From: Gonatopus flavifemur
Taxonomy: Eukaryota; Arthropoda; Insecta; Hymenoptera; Dryinidae
Length of the DNA stretch: 64,000 nucleotides
Direction of reading: 5' to 3'
Assembly: GCA_018340375.1 (NCBI GenBank)
Contig: JAFFJZ010000004.1
Location: 38,786,001-38,850,000, forward strand
Shown here: piece after piece, positions 10,483 to 21,411 of the stretch
Position numbering within the stretch: the stretch's first letter is position 1
How the letters are laid out: each line of letters begins with the position of its first letter
Notes under the pieces: model-generated
Database searches by the model: none
Told to the model about the DNA's origin: nothing
The model's input: the letters and a program-made list of their open reading frames with translations, nothing else
Made by a program: the position numbers and the translations under genes

Positions 10483-11005
10483 GTCGGATATCTGAACCAG
10501 TGATGCAGAAAAGAAAGAAAAGAAGGGGGATGGGGGCTTCAACCAACGCCTCCTCCAGTGGGTTGCTACCTACAATAGTTGTTTCTGTCCCAGCCCCCAC
10601 ATATCGTCAACCCTCCTAAAAAAGAGAGATAGCGAAGTATTGAAAAACTTGTGGATGGCAATTACCTAAGAAGGCATTTTATCCTGAGTCTAATGCGTTA
10701 ATTTTAAGGAGATGATTTGCTTGTAAATATGAGAGACCTTAAGGTGGTGAAAACCACTAGTCTGATGAGATAAATTACTTGAGTCTGACAGAACCAGTGA
10801 TGCCAGATTCGAGACCGTTTTTATCCTTCCCATCGACCACTTTCCCCTTCTCCCACCAAGTAGATCAAGTCGGGCGAGCGAGGGAGACTGATAGTTACTC
10901 TTTCTCTCTCGCTCGCCTGGCTTAATCCACTTAGTGGTCGATGGGGAGGGTAAAAACGCTCTTGAATCTGGCGTCACTGGTTCAGATATCCGACATATCA
11001 AGCGG
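10483..11005. mobile_element. composite palindrome, outer arms GTCGGATATCTGAAC
   Basis: GTCGGATATCTGAACCAGTG at 10483 is repeated inverted at about 10973-10996. A second inner palindrome uses the CAGTGATGCCAG end (10795-10979). Between them lies about 290 bp of unrelated sequence. It may be one element nested in a relative, or an element with a duplicated arm. No coding potential. Confidence 0.6.
10795..10979. mobile_element. hAT-like MITE (CAGTGATGCCAG family) copy 1
   Basis: CAGTGATGCCAGATTC at the left and GAATCTGGCGTCACTG at the right; the arms continue inward with GTTTTTATCCTTCCCATCGACC and its complement. The middle is a GGCGAGCGAGGGAGA / TCTCTCGCTCGCC hairpin. No 8-bp duplication is clear, perhaps because it lies in the arm of the larger palindrome. 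Confidence 0.7.
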
Positions 11006-11129
11006 CAGTTCGTGTGAAGAGAGAGGGGATATGGTCGCGCGCGCAACCTGGCATGCTTCTGTCATTGCGCTTTCTTCAACTTTTCATTGAGTAACGAAAA
11101 AAGCATGCTCACACATGGGCTGAAAAGTC

Positions 11130-11499
11130 CCGGGCCTCACAAAGACAACACATTTTTTTTGTTCAAAATTAGTTTTATTCATTAACGTAATCTCCATCAA
11201 GAACAACGCAATCATTCCAGCGCCACTCTAACGTTTCAATACCACTTTTGTAGAACGATTTATCTTTCGCCTCAAAATAGACCTTAGTTTCAGCGATAAC
11301 CTCTTCATTCGAGCGAAATTTCTTACCGGCGAGCATTTTTTTGGGTCTGCGAACAGCCAGTAGTCGCTGGGAGCTGAAACTGGCGAATACGGTGGATGTG
11401 GAAGCAATTCGAAGTTCAATTCATATAGTCTTGCCATTGCTTCGATTGACTTGTGACATGGTGCGTTGTCTTGATGAAATAAAATTTCCTCCTTTGCTA
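11130..11499 (-). pseudogene. mariner transposase fragment (3' end)
   Basis: Minus-strand frames encode the C-terminal end of a second mariner type: LNFELLPHPPYSP..APSDYWLFADPKK, then a degenerate tail. In the signature the aspartate of SPDLAPSD is lost (reads SPVSAPSD). The left boundary resembles a mariner TIR (GGGCTGAAAAGTCCCGGGCC, about 11117). The right side stops abruptly at CTACACGGAGAG, so the rest of the element is missing. Confidence 0.75.
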
Positions 11500-11788
11500 C
11501 ACGGAGAGAACAAAACCGTAATCATCTATGTGACTCACACTATTCACCCGCGTGAAAGGAGAAATGAATTAGAAAATATTTCGCTATGAGCTACAGAAAT
11601 GTTTTCAAATGGATTGTACACGTTTGTCACGCGCATCAGGCGCGTGCAACACATTTCGCGCTTTCACGGCGACCATCAATGCGATCACACTCCACGGTGT
11701 TTTTTTCACGCGCATCACCAACGTGAAGTCGCGGCAATAGGAGCCGTTTTATCACAGAGCTTTCAGATGTTTGCACTCTGACTGGCAA

Positions 11789-12242
11789 CCCAGTAAACAT
11801 TTTCCCCCTCAACCAGTGATGCCAGGAAAAACGGTGCGGACCGAAAAATCAGCCCCTCCATTGTTCACACAATAACACGTTCGTATACGTGTGACTCACA
11901 TGTATACGAAAGTTTCATCGTGTGCGCGGTAGAGGGGCTGATTTTTCGGTCCACACCGTCTTTCCTGGCATCACTGCCCTCAACATTTCAAACATTCATT
12001 ATGTTCTCTAAATGCTAACAGAAAGTTTTCTAATGCGTCGATTTCGGAAATCTTTTTGATGCCTTTTTCATGAGGTCTGGAAGTTATCAGAATGTGATCC
12101 AAGTCAACTTTCTGATAACTCCCAGACCTCATGAAAAAGACATCAAAAAGATTTCCGAAATCGACGCGTTAGAGAACTTTCTGTTCGCATTTAGATAACA
12201 TAATGAATGTTTGAAATGTTGAGGGGAAAAATGTTTACTGGG
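11789..12242. mobile_element. foldback element CCCAGTAAACATTTT, with nested MITE
   Basis: Left CCCAGTAAACATTTTCCCCC and right AAAAATGTTTACTGGG are inverted. The arms continue for ~130 bp (CATTCATTATGTT, AGAAAGTT, GACGCG, TTTCCGAAATC) around a short loop near 12100. The left arm is interrupted at 11814-11976. Confidence 0.85.
11814..11976. mobile_element. hAT-like MITE (CAGTGATGCCAGG) with 8-bp duplication
   Basis: A 163-bp near-perfect palindrome beginning CAGTGATGCCAGG and ending CCTGGCATCACTG. CCCTCAAC lies immediately on both sides (11806-11813 and 11977-11984), and the opposite arm of the host foldback shows the same site without it. The 8-bp target duplication and CAGTG terminus fit the hAT superfamily. 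Confidence 0.9.
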
Positions 12243-13378
12243 AATGCATCAGCTGATCGTAAGAAGCTGTCCATTGTGCTGTTGTATCTTTGATGGTGTT
12301 TATTCCTTATCTAATATACATCAATGAGATGTCAATGGATTGATTTTGTATCAATATAAGGTAATTAACTTGGAATTGCCTGTCTTTGTCCATGTGTTGA
12401 ATATTTTCATTTCATTATTTTGACAACAAATTGTACTCATTATTACTACACGGAGAAAAATCTTGTGAACCATACCGTTCATCAAGTGAATATTACACAG
12501 GTTTTCGTGCGTTTTACCTCGCCCATGGTAAAGTGTACTTTAATTGGGGTGTTCTTTACAAGTTTCCTGAAGTTGTCCAAATACTTGCTCAGTTTTAAGT
12601 AAAATTTACCAATTATATTTTTCAGTGTGGAAGAAAGATTACTCAAGCATGAAGTTCAATGTCACCAGAATTTAACCCTTTCGTTTCATGATGAGATTTT
12701 ATTGAGAACAATTTGAAAATGTTTTGAAATTCCTCTTTTTTCAAATCTGCATAATTATGAGAAGTCGGATATCTTACTAACCTTGGCGAGTACAAAACTT
12801 ATGTAAATCCAAAAATTCTGCAGCATGAAATGTATATTCAATCAGTTAATCTTCTTTCATTTTCCCGCATTGAGATAGATGGAATATGGGTATCGAATAA
12901 GGATTTGAATGACTCCACGTCCTCATTCCTTGTCGGTGAGGGAAATCCTTCAAGGACTGCATAAACCGCATGAACCACACTGTGAAAAATTTCTATGGGA
13001 AAATTCCTACATATTCATGTGAAGTAATTGACATGTTCATGCTTTAGGAATCTTCCAAACTTGTTCGGAGATCACCGTGAAATGTTGGGAAAAATTCCAT
13101 TCAGTTTGGAATTTGTAGATAAATTTATGAAAAGTGTCATACATATATGTATTGAAAATTGATTCCTCAACCAGTGATTGGGATTTCTCGATCAATATAT
13201 ACGGGAGAATTCTGATTATTTTTTACAGTCCAATATCTCATTTTTCGCGAGATTTCCAAAACACATTCCGAGAGTCATTAATATCAGCTGCATAAAAGTC
13301 ATTTTCACTTCCCCATATCCAGTTCCATTCCAATATCCACTTCCTATAACCCCACATCGCGACAGTTCCAGCTTCAGT
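12243..13378. other. no gene recognised; probable 5' flank of TE copy 1
   Basis: AT-rich, only short frames. A CACGGAGAAAAA terminus preceded by TA at about 12450 is a lone end of the element family seen at 3765 and 28752; I did not find its partner. Confidence 0.4.
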
Positions 13379-13725
13379 ATGGATAAGAATGGTACTTCTA
13401 TTTTGAGACCGGAAAACGTAATTTCAAATTTGGCTCCTGATAATAATATCCCTGTGCTTGGCAATCATCCTTTTGAGATAATATGCTCAAATTGTAAAAT
13501 AAAAACAAGCATTGATTTCTGCGATTTTATCCCAATGAGACTGGATCTCAGAACTTTTTTGGAAAGTGATTTGAATGGAATTTTAATATTAGCAGAGTTT
13601 GAGAAGACTGGCAAACTCACTGAAAATGATCAAAATATTGTAACGCAACTTGTAATTAATCGCGAGATTTTTTCAATGCTCAAGATTCACAAAACCACGG
13701 TTCACAATCCATTGAAGAAATTGGA
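13379..13725 (+). CDS. TE protein ORF1 copy 1, exon 1
   Basis: Starts MDKNGTSI; I prefer this Met because homology to the other copy covers only what follows. Residues ~30-100 carry FEIICSN..IPMRLDLRTFLESDLNGILILAEFEKTGKLTENDQNIV, shared with the copy at 7223-6888. The exon ends LKKLE with the last codon split at GTAAGA (phase 2), and exon 2 begins at 13987 after TTTTCAG. It matches, in my memory, the N-terminal region of a widespread unnamed insect TE protein whose next block is the GKL..R.NTVRR module. Function unknown. Confidence 0.65.
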
Positions 13726-13986
13726 GTAAGATTTGTTTCTCTATTCTTCCGTACAGCACCGCTACCGATAAGACACATCGCCCTATCCCGAGCAAGCGTT
13801 AAAACAGAACTCGAAAGCGATGTTACTATAGCAATCGATATATTAGACGATGGTATTCTACTCTACGTTCTGTTTTGTGATCTTCTCGTTCACCTTGATG
13901 ACGTCGAAGCGACATTTCTTATCATTGTTGGTGCTGTTGGGCTCACTGTGATGTTGATATCACTGCGTGTAATCTGTGATTTTCAG

Positions 13987-14290
13987 ATTGTCATCTAGAA
14001 TACTCACTTCTTTGGCTGAAGAAATTGAAGCTTTGTTTGGGATTCCTGCCACTGTGTTTTACACTCCAGCTCATACCATTGGAAAAGTTAACCATCCAGC
14101 TTTTGGTAAACTTTTATCCCGTGTCAATACGGTGCGAAGAGACCTCAAAATCAAGGGTTTAATGACAGGGAGGATTCTCAAAAACGGACCTACGACAATT
14201 TTTTGCAGTGGTGCGTTTGAAAATTTGATTTTAAATAAATTTCTTCAATCTTTACACAGTATCACTGCAATTCCTCAAGACTTATATTAG
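13987..14290 (+). CDS. TE protein ORF1 copy 1, exon 2 region
   Basis: The acceptor GATTTTCAG joins in frame to exon 1. The block ILTSLAEEIEALFGIP..VFYTPAHTIGKVNHPAFGKLLSRVNTVRRDLKIKGL aligns with exon 2 of the minus-strand copy at 6481-5880. The LKNG motif further on (LKNGPT against LKNGAW) also matches, so the exon reaches at least to about 14195. The donor is not certain; the frame stays open to 14290. Confidence 0.6.
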
Positions 14291-14374
14291 AGTTTCAAAT
14301 ATTGAGTGCTCCATCAGAAAATCTCCTTATTCTCGTACAACACATAAGTTCAAACCGAGCAAACACGATTGCAG

Positions 14375-14563
14375 GTGTTTGAAAGGGCCAATAACGGTTC
14401 TTCGCTGGAATTGCAAAACCATCAGTGGCCCATTGAAGCGCCATTGATCATTTTTTGTAGGGAAAAGAGTTCATGGAGAGTTTTCCTGAGATTTGAAGGA
14501 ATGACTATGAGTGTTCAAGATTTTCTTTTGGACTTTGGTGTTTTATTGGTTTTTTTGAAATAA
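14375..14563 (+). CDS. TE protein ORF1 copy 1, probable exon 3
   Basis: Follows a GATTGCAG acceptor. Contains LQNHQWPIEAPLI and a downstream FLRFEGMTMSVQDFLLDFG, weakly similar in layout to NWEQVQSHW..ISQFDDF of copy 2. One frame runs to a stop at about 14561. Similarity is modest and the exon limits are approximate. Confidence 0.4.
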   Translation: MFERANNGSSLELQNHQWPIEAPLIIFCREKSSWRVFLRFEGMTMSVQDFLLDFGVLLVFLK

Positions 14564-14602
14564 TCTCAGTTTTCACAATGAAGGAATTAATATCATTTCA
14601 GA

Positions 14603-14966
14603 ATTTTCATTCTCTCGATCGTTTTTCATTGACGAATTGCCGAATGTTTCAAACATAATATTCCAGACAATAGATTCGCTCCAAAAACATTCGAAAAGAA
14701 TTCTCAAGAGTTCTACAAGAACTGATTCCTTCCTTCCAATGTTTTTGGAGAGAGAGTGCTATTTGATTGTTTTGCGAATTATACAGATCATAAATCAGCT
14801 GAGCTCCAACTCCTTGAGGACAATTCTGCACCTTGAAAGGAAATTTTTATCACATGGAAACACACATTTCCAATACGGGCACAGATCTCAAAAGACAAAA
14901 AATCCAGCCTCTGGCAGTTTGATGCTTTCCAGTGCCTTTCTGATGAGAAACCGCCGCAACTGGTGA
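14603..14966 (+). CDS. possible exon (unassigned) of the same TE
   Basis: Open frame from a TTTCAG acceptor (FIDELPNVSNIIFQTIDSLQ...) to a CTG|GTGAGG donor at about 14962. I cannot align it to another copy. It lies between supported ORF1 exons, so it may be an exon or an intron frame. Overlapping antisense frames exist, with no support. Confidence 0.25.
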
Positions 14967-15285
14967 GGTTAAACAACATAGGTTCATATCCTGTAATGTT
15001 CACTGCGATACCGTCATTTGTAATATAATCATTTCTATAGATCCAATCAGATTTTTCCGTCAAATTCCAAAATGCTCTTACAAATACTCCACACACCTTG
15101 AACATCTACCAAGAAAGCTTGATCAAGTTGGTTCTCGCTAAAAATATCGTGACCGATGACAACATTAATTGGATACGGAACTTGGCATCCACGGATTGTC
15201 CTGTAGGTAATTGTTTTACACAAATTTTTTTGCTGCATTCGCCTACATTCAAAATGAGATATGGAACATAATTTTTCATCTTCAG

Positions 15286-15453
15286 ATCAGAAGATCATAT
15301 TAGCTTGTTTTTTACTTCCGGCTGCCGTGAAAGCGAAAGAGGCAAAAGTGCCATACAGTAAACCATCGAAAAAGAAGCTGAAAGTTGACACATCTTCTGT
15401 ACTGGCCAATAAAAAAATAGAAAGAGATGCCTTCATTCTTCACGTCAAGGCAA
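15286..15453 (+). CDS. TE protein ORF1 copy 1, exon with basic linker and HVK
   Basis: Acceptor TCTTCAG; codes DQKIILACFLLPAAVKAKEAKV, a lysine-rich linker (KPSKKKLKV), then IERDAFILHVK. It ends at a GT just after GGCAA. In related insect TE proteins as I remember them, an HV..dl...I..R block follows, and here that block is supplied by the next exon at 16182. Confidence 0.5.
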
Positions 15454-16181
15454 GTTTATATCCTCCTGTTAGTAATACTTCGGATTTTGTTTTTATTCCT
15501 CCTGGATAATTGTTCCCATCATTCCGTTGATTGTTGAATTGTATGGGACTGATGTTATATTGAACGGATAGATTTGATTAGAACTGTGCATTTGGATGCG
15601 TTGAATTGATCGAAAAGAGCGGATGTTACTACTGAAGGGTCATGTTTTTCTCAATCCTCTCCGACACTTTGTTCAAGTCCAATGATATACGGAGATGTAT
15701 GTATATATATGGATATGGAATTCAATATATGGAACGATGTTTTCTGTTGCGTTTGTGGTATATAGATTAACCACTTACAATAGTCTTCATCCTGATGAAT
15801 TTTCAGCGAATATATCCGTAAATAGGAACCAATATTGGTAATTAAATTGGTCCACCTTGAAGATACTTTAGAAAGCATTAGAACACATTTCCCAAAATAT
15901 AGGCTGCCTCAAGAGAACAAGAAGTTCTAAGATTGTCGAATAAACGTACCTGAATGTCTACAGGACGTCAGATACGTCCCCGGAGGCCGTCCTTGGAGAG
16001 TTTTATTCTCTTGTGGCGGTGTCAGAAAAGGGTAATTTTCCTTTATCCAAGTCTCCTCACACAATTATTATACCAATTTGCTTACTTTCTTATAAGAGAA
16101 CAAAAATGATTAGAACCATGACCAATAATATCGATTCAATTCTGTAAATTCGCTCAGCTCACTTCTGATTTGAATCCACAG

Positions 16182-16320
16182 GATGAAAACAATTTGTCTG
16201 CTGAGATAAAGAACAGACAGATGGAGCTTGCGGAATTGCAACCTGGAATATTCCCTTTGGTGTTCGTCGTTGGTTGCATTGAAAATTTTGCTTCTGAAAC
16301 AACTACCCGAGTAGAAATTC
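16182..16320 (+). CDS. TE protein ORF1 copy 1, exon EIKNRQMEL..QPGIFPLV
   Basis: After a CCACAG acceptor the frame reads DENNLSAEIKNRQMELAELQPGIFPLVFVVG, the expected continuation of HVK. Coding similarity fades near 16320 where an AGATCTGG-rich palindromic insertion (16320-16565) begins. Confidence 0.5.
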
Positions 16321-16565
16321 ATATTGGGTGTTCGATCAGAACCAGATCTGGAAAGCCTGATCTTAAATCAGGTCCTGATATGGAATGTAACGCACCGTTG
16401 TATCAGACCCCGATGTAATGAACTATGATAGGGCATACCAAATTACAAACCTAGTAGGGCCAGATCTGGTTGACCTTAATCAGGCGTGCCAAATCATGGC
16501 CTCACCAGGACCAGATCAGGTGTGCCAAAATAAGATGAACCCTATCACTGCCCGACCGGGCCCAT
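16320..16565. repeat. palindromic AGATCTGG/CAGGTGTGCC repeat in ORF1
   Basis: Repeated words CCAGATCTGG, CCTGATCTTAAATCAGG, CAGGCGTGCC, CCAGATCAGGTGTGCC on both strands. It separates two coding blocks of ORF1, so it is probably an insertion. It shares the AGATC word habit with 47150-47220 and 49484-49851. Confidence 0.55.
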
Positions 16566-16566
16566 A

Positions 16567-16959
16567 ATGAACATGAGGCTGGCCATACAATTTTTCTGCT
16601 CGGGTACTTCTGCACCTTCCGTTCTTGCACAAAATTTCGATGAAGCTGTGACATATTCGATGCAAGAAAACACATTTGTTCCAAACGAACCTGCTACGAT
16701 TACGCCTCGCTCCAAATACTTTTGTGTAATTGGACAATCCATGTTCGAAACTGAATCTTTGCTAGGAGCTGTGATTCTGACACTCCAAGTGTATCTTGTT
16801 TTTTATATAACCTATCCAAAAGTATCGCGACTCACATTCCTGTTTTTACAGAAAAGTTTATTGAATGTTTCTGCGGTATATGATAAAATGAACATTGCTT
16901 TAACTTCATCTTTATGTTTTATGGAGAATGAAAAAAAAAATTCTAATTCAACTGAATAA
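16567..16959 (+). CDS. TE protein ORF1 copy 1, C-terminal part
   Basis: A 130-codon open frame. The segment ESLLGAVILTLQVYLVFYITYPKVSRLTFLFLQKSLLNV has the hydrophobic, YP-containing layout I recall for the C-terminal module of this TE protein family. The first Met is not necessarily used; the upstream part may be joined to 16320 once the palindrome is removed. It stops just before ORF2. Confidence 0.45.
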   Translation: MNMRLAIQFFCSGTSAPSVLAQNFDEAVTYSMQENTFVPNEPATITPRSKYFCVIGQSMFETESLLGAVILTLQVYLVFYITYPKVSRLTFLFLQKSLLNVSAVYDKMNIALTSSLCFMENEKKNSNSTE

Positions 16960-17064
16960 CATATATATGAGCAGTGAACGATATTTCACTATTTATAGTA
17001 TTTCCTATAGTCCTTTCATTTCTGTAAGTGCACAATTGGATTGTTTCGAATAAATTATTTAGTT

Positions 17065-18964
17065 ATGGATTCCACGACTTTTTCTACCGCCTTAACATCG
17101 GAGGCTGCAAATTTTATGGGAATATTTTTTCTTGCATGATTTCCCACGAGGCCGTGTAATTAATATAGTGAAAGATTTCACTGATCTCATGCAAACTCGA
17201 CCGGTCACGATACTCTTGCAACAAATGATACACAGAATGGAGGTTCTGGGTGAAAGTCGCGGTAATTTACAAGCTTACGAGACTATGATTCATAAATTAC
17301 AAAGCCCATTCGAAGATATCGATACTGAACATAAATTCATGAAGTACATGACTGAAGTTCAATGTTATATTCCACCCCAAGATGTGTTCATCCATACGAA
17401 ATCAGAAGACAATGTTCAAAGGCAGAGCGCACAGCCACAAAATGACCCCGTCGATATCCAGTTCACTCCTGTAAGACATGTTTTAAAACAACTGTTTGAA
17501 TTACCAAATGTTTTGACGTTGACGATGCAGAATTTGAGTGAACTCGAAGCCGAAAACAACGCGATATCGAATATAGTTCAGGGAATGTTGTGGCGGAAAC
17601 GGGCAGAAACATTTGGTGTTCGTACAGTTTTGCTCCTTCTGCTCTACCAGGATGACTTTGAAACAAACAATCCGTTGGGAAGTCATAAAGGGGCAAAAAT
17701 TGGAGGTGTATATATAGTAATTCCATCTCTCCCTGTGAATATGCTATCAAAACCCGAAAATATTCTAGTTTTAACTCTGTACAATTCATCTGATGAAAAA
17801 AAAGTGTCATTATCCGATATATTCGCTGAAGCAGTAAACGAACTTCAATTTTTGGAGAACGAAGGAATATATATCCATTCAGAATCGAGAAAAGAACATA
17901 TCTACTTTGCTTTAGCGGGTGTTATAGATGACAATCTCGCAATGCACACAATTTTGGGTTTTCACAGAAGTTTTAGTTCAAATCATCCATGCAGATTTTG
18001 CCTCGTACACAGCAAAGATATTGATAGTAATTTCGATGAGTCATCTTGTGAAATGCGAACCTTAAAAAATTATGAGGAAGATTTTGCAACAAATGAATCA
18101 AACCAAACTGGTATTTCTGGTCCATCAGTATTGAGAGCATTAGAGTCTGTTTCAACTTTAGATCTTATGACTGTAGACGTCATGCACGACATTCTTGAGA
18201 GAGCCTTCGAATGCGATATGGGTTTAATTTTGAATCATTTTATAACAAATGCGAAATTCTTCACACTTGATCAAGTGAATGAAAGAATCGTGCATCATAA
18301 TTACGGTATTAATGAACGGAATAAACCTCCACAGCTAACCATTACCCAAATTAAAAACAAATTTATTAAAATGCAAGCTAGTGAAGCTCTTTGTTTTTTG
18401 CGAAATGTTGGTATTCTCATTGGTGATGGCATTCCTGTTGATAACGACCATTGGAAGCTCATTATTTTACTCAAAGAAATTTTAGATATCACACTAGCAA
18501 GAGTCGTTTGCATTAGTTTACCAAATTATTTGAAATCTCTAATCGCACAATATTTAAATGGACTCACTTAACTATTTACTCAACCGTTGAAACCAAAACA
18601 CCATTTTTTGATACATTACCCAACCATCATGGAACGTTTCGGACCTTTATGGAATTTGTCCACGATGCGATGCGAGAACAAAAATCAAGATCTCAAAAAA
18701 TACGCGAAAGTGTCAATGAGTCGGATTAACACACCTAAATCTTCAGCAATAAAGAATCAGTTGAGCTTCAGTCATAGGATTCGTCAAAATAATTCTTCGC
18801 TTGATAAGGAGTACGAAGAAGAATCGTTACAATGTAACGATATTTTTTATGCTTCATATCGAGACCCTATGCGTGAACCCGGTACGTGGATCAATTTATC
18901 TCTCCTGACATCAATCAATCTATTAAACTCAGTCAGGTTTATTAAACGAGAGTCATGTGTATAA
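17065..18964 (+). pseudogene. transposase-like protein ORF2 (one frameshift, one stop)
   Basis: Starts MDSTTFSTALTSEAANF; a frameshift in a T run at ~17125 moves into the main frame (HDFPRGRVINIVKDF...). Landmarks: NPLGSHKGAKIGGVYIV, NMLSKPENILVLTLYNSSD, DNLAMHTILGF, HPCRFCLVHSK (paired Cys), LMTVDVMHDILERAFECDMG, then after an in-frame TAA at 18569 KPKHHFLIHYPTIMERFGPLW and STMRCENKNQDLK. This layout is a widespread unnamed TE transposase of insects and cnidarians; its order of motifs reminds me of CACTA Tnp2, but I would not assign the superfamily without a search. About 630 residues. It lies 3' of ORF1 in the same orientation, as a two-gene element would. Confidence 0.75.
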
Positions 18965-19487
18965 CAAGAATCAGTGGCATAGCTGCTTGATATTACGGCA
19001 CGGCCATGGTCGTTTAATTGTTTCGTTTATGTATATGGGGCATTCTTTTACAAATTGAAAACTTTTCAGATGACCTCCTTTGGATTTAACTGAAAATTGT
19101 TCACAGGTCCTACCCTTGAAATAAGGGGACACATGTATCAGGATTTTTTCTTTTTCATTATTTTCAGAAATACACGAATTTGAAATTTTACCAACCTCCC
19201 AATTGGACCAATTTTCAAACGATCATAACTCTGGTTCAATCCATCGTTTAGACCTGATTTTTTTTCAATTTGAAGGTAATGGGACGAATACTTCAGGGTG
19301 ACCATTTTCAGCAGGATCCTGCAATTTTAGCAGAATTTATACTCCATTTTTACATTGAGTAGTTTTTTCAGCATCACTCTGGAAGGTCACAGAGATTTAC
19401 AGAGAATGTTAGAATTTTCTAATTTTTTCAAAGATTCTCGCAAATTCTCAGAGAAATATTTCCGCCAGGAATAAGCATTAGGGATTC
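18965..19487. other. noncoding, 3' flank of TE copy 1
   Basis: No frame of note. The stretch 19380-19500 has AGATTTTCTCGCAAATTCTCAG-like words resembling the TCTGAAT satellite of 29-31 kb, but too short to assign. Confidence 0.35.
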
Positions 19488-19536
19488 TCGAACACCTAGA
19501 AAAGTATTGTCTAAGCCGTGACGTCACACACCTAAA

Positions 19537-19760
19537 TTAAAAGTTGGAATTTCGAAAATTGAAAAATACTGGGTGATAGGTCTTGAAAAATCAATGCAAG
19601 TATCCCTTCACGATTTTTTTCTATGATTGATAGTTTTCGAGATAAAGAATAAAAACTACTCATTTTTGCGTAGCCAAAATCAATCGTAAACGGATACTTG
19701 CATTGATTTTTCAAGACCTATCACCCAGTATTTTTCAACCTTCGAAATTCCAACTTTTAA
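19537..19760. mobile_element. hairpin element AAAGTTGGAATTTCGAA
   Basis: About 95-bp arms including ATACTGGGTGATAGG and TTGAAAAATCAATGCAAG and their complements, around a loop near 19650. Confidence 0.75.
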
Positions 19761-20151
19761 GGGAGTGCTCTGGTCGATTTTTTCACCAAAAAACTACTAG
19801 ATCGTTTCAACCATTCTACGTCAAAAATATTCAATCAATTGCATTAAACTTTTGATCAAATGATTCAGAATCAATCAAACAATCCGGGTCTGGTCTGTTT
19901 GTCGTTCAACTAACTCGTCATAAGTAATTAGAACGAAATTTCGTTATCAGCCAATAAGAAACCTCTATTCAGTTTTTTATATTATAACAAATATAATCCA
20001 TGTACAATTATTTTGAGACCAGAGCCGGCATCTCTGATTTATTCTAGATTTTTTGATGTCAAGGTCGATGTAATTAATTGAATATTAATGACGTAAAATG
20101 GTTGAAACGATCTAGTAGTTTTCTAGTGAAAAAATCGACCAGGACACCCTC
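19761..20151. mobile_element. hairpin element GGTCGATTTTTTCAC
   Basis: Arms GGGAGTGCTCTGGTCGATTT and AAATCGACCAGGACACCCTC, continuing with CTACTAGATCGTTTCAACCA and its complement, then a diverged centre. Confidence 0.75.
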
Positions 20152-20202
20152 AATTTCGGTGTTTGACGTCACGGTTCGGACAATACTTTTCTAGGTGTTC
20201 GA

Positions 20203-21155
20203 CCGTTAAGCGAGTTTTTCGATCCGGGTGCTCAATTGGCCAATCAATGCCGTGTACGATAATTTTGTTGACAACCCTGCATTCTGCACACAGACCTCAA
20301 AGCGGTTCTTATTGAGCAGTTATATGGAAGAACAAACGCAAGTGTTCCTGCTCAGTACAAAGAACAGGGTGATTGGTAGCAGTGATCGCTATCACAGTCC
20401 CATCTCTATCAATGCTTCATTCCGAATAATTCGGTTGCTTGGGAGAGCAGCCAATTATTAGTCGGGTCTATTGCATATCAACGCGAATGTACGTCTCTAG
20501 GAACATTTGAAACCTTCGCATATTTCAAATATATCGATTCCCAAGCATAATTATGGATGCTTCCGATATTCGTGCGAATTTCGCAAATTTTGCAATCTTC
20601 AAATGCAAAATTGCAGATTCCAATTAGTAGGTTTCCCAGAAAATAATTGGTTACCCTGCTTCACTTACGAGGAGGTACCAGTCACAAAAACTTGCGAATT
20701 CCTATAGTTGTGAACAATTCACATGTTCAAAATGGATTCACTTGCTATTACCCAAATGGTAGACACTGGGGAGTCACACCATCGTTTTTTGTTCTCAATT
20801 TCCTATAAAAATCATCCTCTATATTGATGAAGTCTCTGCAAGAAGTGTTGGAGAAATATGAATTTGTTAGGCGCGATGCGCCGAGCAATGACGCGCTGAG
20901 TCCGCGACACTCAAGACTGCACGCCTTGGAACAATCTCTGTTTGATAGGTCAATCTAATTCGTGTTATGAACAATTTTCTTCACTACCAGTGTCTGAATA
21001 ACACGTTTTCATGATGGATGAATGTGAAAAATCAAAATATATATGTGACCCTTGGGGGATGGAAAAGCATGTTCATGTGTTTCAGAATAACGGGTACGGT
21101 TTTAATAAAAATTTCACGATAATATCACATCCATTCTATGATCAATTCTATATAG
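20203..21155. other. no gene recognised
   Basis: Short frames only. 20860-20950 has a slightly GC-richer patch (GGCGCGATGCGCCGAGC) that could form a small hairpin; no RNA family recognised. Confidence 0.35.
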
Positions 21156-21157
21156 TA

Positions 21158-21411
21158 CACGGAAAAAAAGAAATAGTTGCAGCAACTATTTAAATAGTCG
21201 ATTTTCGACCATCTACTCAAGCAGTTGCTGCAACTACTTAGTAGTCAGGACAAGTAACTCAATAGTCGCACTAACTAACGTAAATACTTGAGGTATTTTG
21301 TATTAGTTGACACAGTTAACGTGTTACTTGTCCTGACTACTAAGTAGCTGCAGCAACTGCTTCAGTAGATGGTCGAAAATCGACTATTTGAGTAGTTGCT
21401 GCAACTCCCTA
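21158..21411. mobile_element. CACGGAAAAAAAG / TAGTTGCAGCAACTA hairpin
   Basis: Starts CACGGAAAAAAAG after a TA. Arms contain TAGTCGATTTTCGACCATCTACT, AAGCAGTTGCTGCAACTACT and GTAGTCAGGACAAGTAAC with their complements. The matching TTTTTCCGTG end is not adjacent; the palindrome runs instead into the 21.4-25 kb repeat. Related in ends and words to 3765-4834. Confidence 0.7.

Larger units (their letters stand above)
19488..20202. mobile_element. palindromic element CGAACACCTAGAAAAG with two nested hairpins
   Basis: Outer arms TCGAACACCTAGAAAAGTATTGTC / GACAATACTTTTCTAGGTGTTCGA each contain GTGACGTCA / TGACGTCAC. Between them are two separate inverted-repeat elements, 19537-19760 (AAAGTTGGAATTTCGAA arms) and 19761-20151 (GGTCGATTTTTTCAC arms). 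A fragment of the latter recurs at 61243-61366. Confidence 0.8.

Noticed and set aside
14649..15238. Three overlapping minus-strand frames (e.g. GYEPMLFNLTSCGGF)
   Set aside because: Antisense to supported ORF1 exons and not conserved in the other copy.
16502..16742. Overlapping minus-strand frames
   Set aside because: Mirror frames of ORF1 and of a palindromic repeat.
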